A stretch of 61,156 bases of DNA from contig NZ_VFYR02000003.1 of assembly GCF_006489205.2 (NCBI RefSeq), positions 14,534 to 75,689 on the forward strand, written 5' to 3'. A program made the position numbers and the translations under genes. Position 1 is the first letter of the stretch; every line of letters begins with the position of its first letter. The notes beneath the pieces are model-generated. The model searched no databases, had not been told where the DNA came from, and worked only from the letters and a program-made list of their open reading frames with translations. Below, piece after piece: positions 59,820-61,156 of the stretch. The DNA is from Brevibacterium sp. XM4083. GTDB lineage: Bacteria > Actinomycetota > Actinomycetes > Actinomycetales > Brevibacteriaceae.

Positions 59820-61156
59820 CACGCCTCCTCCCCTCCGACGCGCACCGTGCGGGAGACGTGGAGGACGTCGAGCCGGTAGTCGCCGACATGGTGGTGGAGA
59901 CGAAGAGCGTCCGGCCAGCGGCCGAGGCAGATGGCGTGGACCTGCGCGGCGTCGAGCGGCCAGTCCTCGATCTCCCCGGTCCAGTGGCAGAGGACGAGAA
60001 TGAAGTCGTCGCGGGTCGACTCCGCGATCTGGTCGAGGGTCTGCTCGAGCTGCACGGGTGTGAGGTAGTAGCCGGTCTCGGCGAGGACGACGGCGTCGAA
60101 GCGGCCTGCAGGCCAGTCCTCGGGCAGGGTGCCGTGGACGAAGTCGATGCCGTGCCCGGAGTGCCGGCGACGCGCCTCGGCGAGCGCTGCGGAACTCGCG
60201 TCGACCGCGGTGACGTGGTCGGCGACCTCGGCGAGGGCACGGCTGAGCTCGCCGATCGAGCAGCCGATCTCGAGGATGTGGTCGAACCGTCCCTCCGGCA
60301 GGGCAGCGATGAGGGCGCGGCGTTTGGCGATCTCGTAGGCCGAGGTGCGCACCTCCCACGGGTCGGGTCGTTCGGTGTGCACGCGATCGAAGACCGCCTC
60401 GGCGGTGCGAGCATCGTTCGTCTCCCGCACCTGACCGGTTCCGGTGTGGTCGTCGGCAGATCCGAAGCGGGTGACGGCGAACGTGTCCCCGCCGCGGGCG
60501 AAGTGGGCGAGGAACTCTGCCGGGAGGATCGCCTCGTCGCCGGGCCGGTCCGACAGCGGTCGGATCTGCGAGGGATAGTGCGCCCACAGTGCCTGCCGGT
60601 CGAGGCCCGCCGGATCGGGGAGGAACTCCCACACCCGCCACGCACGGTCGGCGGGGTCGGCCCAATGCCAGTACCAGATGGGGAACTCGAGCACCGTCGC
60701 CGACCGCCGTCGGCCGACCTCGAGGGCCGCCCGCCCGAGGGTCTCGTGGTCGCCGTGGCCGTCACGGCTGTACGGGGCGACGATCGTCACCGGGGCGGGC
60801 AGGGCGGAGACGGCGGCGTCCACCTCGGCGAGGATCTCCTCATACCGGGCCGGAAGCCCACCGTCGCCGAGGTCGAGGTACCGCGCCGTGATCGACCCTC
60901 CCAGCCCGGTGAGGGCGGAGTCGAACTCGGCGAGGCGGATCTCCCGCAGCTGCGCGGGGGTGTGCGTCGGGGACTGCGGGTGGGAGTTCTCCCCGGCCGT
61001 ACACAGAAGGACGTCGACCTCACGGCCCTCCGCGCCGAGGCGGGTGAGCAGTCCCGGACAGCCGAGGGCCTCGTCGTCGGGGTGGGCGAGGAGGACGAGG
61101 ACGGATCCGCCCGGCAGGGTGTCCGGCGCGAGCCGGGGCAGCTCGGCGACCCCGGC
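59819..61156 (-). CDS. PIG-L deacetylase / SAM methyltransferase fusion (5' end off window)
   Basis: The visible 445 residues begin inside the N-terminal PIG-L (LmbE) domain. VLVLLAHPDDEALGCPG gives the zinc-binding His-Asp-Asp motif and YSRDGHGDHE the third ligand, so an N-acetylglucosaminide-type deacetylase is expected. From about residue 260 a class I methyltransferase follows, with ILEIGCSIGELSRALAEVAD as SAM site and FDAVVLAETGYYL. Such bifunctional proteins are recurrent in actinobacteria beside a glycosyltransferase, as here. The pathway is not known to me. The frame is open to the window edge; the start lies outside. Confidence 0.88.
   Translation of the reverse strand, partial: AGVAELPRLAPDTLPGGSVLVLLAHPDDEALGCPGLLTRLGAEGREVDVLLCTAGENSHPQSPTHTPAQLREIRLAEFDSALTGLGGSITARYLDLGDGGLPARYEEILAEVDAAVSALPAPVTIVAPYSRDGHGDHETLGRAALEVGRRRSATVLEFPIWYWHWADPADRAWRVWEFLPDPAGLDRQALWAHYPSQIRPLSDRPGDEAILPAEFLAHFARGGDTFAVTRFGSADDHTGTGQVRETNDARTAEAVFDRVHTERPDPWEVRTSAYEIAKRRALIAALPEGRFDHILEIGCSIGELSRALAEVADHVTAVDASSAALAEARRRHSGHGIDFVHGTLPEDWPAGRFDAVVLAETGYYLTPVQLEQTLDQIAESTRDDFILVLCHWTGEIEDWPLDAAQVHAICLGRWPDALRLHHHVGDYRLDVLHVSRTVRVGGEEA

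Overview
The window is high-GC actinobacterial chromosome and most resembles Brevibacterium. The main support is a C30/C40 aryl-carotenoid locus of the Brevibacterium type (idi, a P450, the split lycopene cyclase crtYc/crtYd, crtU, crtB, crtI). Further support comes from actinobacterial families (DUF3151, CNNM pairs, an LPXTG pilus with class C sortase), many leaderless or GTG/TTG starts, and tightly overlapping ATGA/GTGA/TGATG gene junctions. This is a family-level judgement from reading the sequence, not a database result. I see no phage, transposase, rRNA, tRNA or CRISPR array.

Layout. 1-7 kb: the N-terminal part of a BCCT osmolyte transporter, a repeat-rich spacer, a TrpXYZ-like ABC importer (ATPase, permease, lipoprotein) behind a hairpin-rich leader, and an oligopeptidase B. 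7-12.7 kb: a tripartite tricarboxylate transporter (tctC-tctB-tctA), then a drug-type MFS exporter divergent from its TetR regulator with an operator lying inside the promoter. 13-20.5 kb: a DUF559-like protein, an NTF2-flavin monooxygenase fusion divergent from a GAF regulator whose C-terminus looks frameshifted, and a GntR regulator next to a flavin-reductase-like protein and an NCS1 permease. 20.6-31 kb: a possible 45-residue protein, purA, then the carotenoid locus as two convergent operons (idi-P450-crtYc-crtYd-crtU on plus; NAD(P)-binding DUF2867 protein-crtB-crtI on minus). No crtE (GGPP synthase) is present.

31-44 kb: TetR/SDR/NTF2 genes, two fluC fluoride channels behind a probable fluoride riboswitch, catalase, an MMPL transporter with a MarR regulator, a RES/Xre-type toxin-antitoxin pair bracketed by two related hairpins, a methyltransferase-DUF3151 pair, and a glycosyltransferase with a membrane-anchored GDPD-like protein lacking the catalytic residues. 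44-54.3 kb: a sortase-assembled pilus locus in which an adhesin-pilin cassette is present twice but the sortase once. 54.8-61 kb: malic enzyme, two CNNM/CorC membrane proteins behind an unexplained leader, and a glycosyltransferase next to a PIG-L deacetylase-methyltransferase fusion that runs off the window.

The strongest leads for a second look are the duplicated pilus with beta-propeller-like tips, the RES/Xre module between related hairpins, the fluoride riboswitch whose 3' strand is complementary to the ribosome binding site, the pentapeptide minisatellite inside CrtU, the catalytically void GDPD protein, and a strongly over-represented 10-mer (GCCGAGGCGG).
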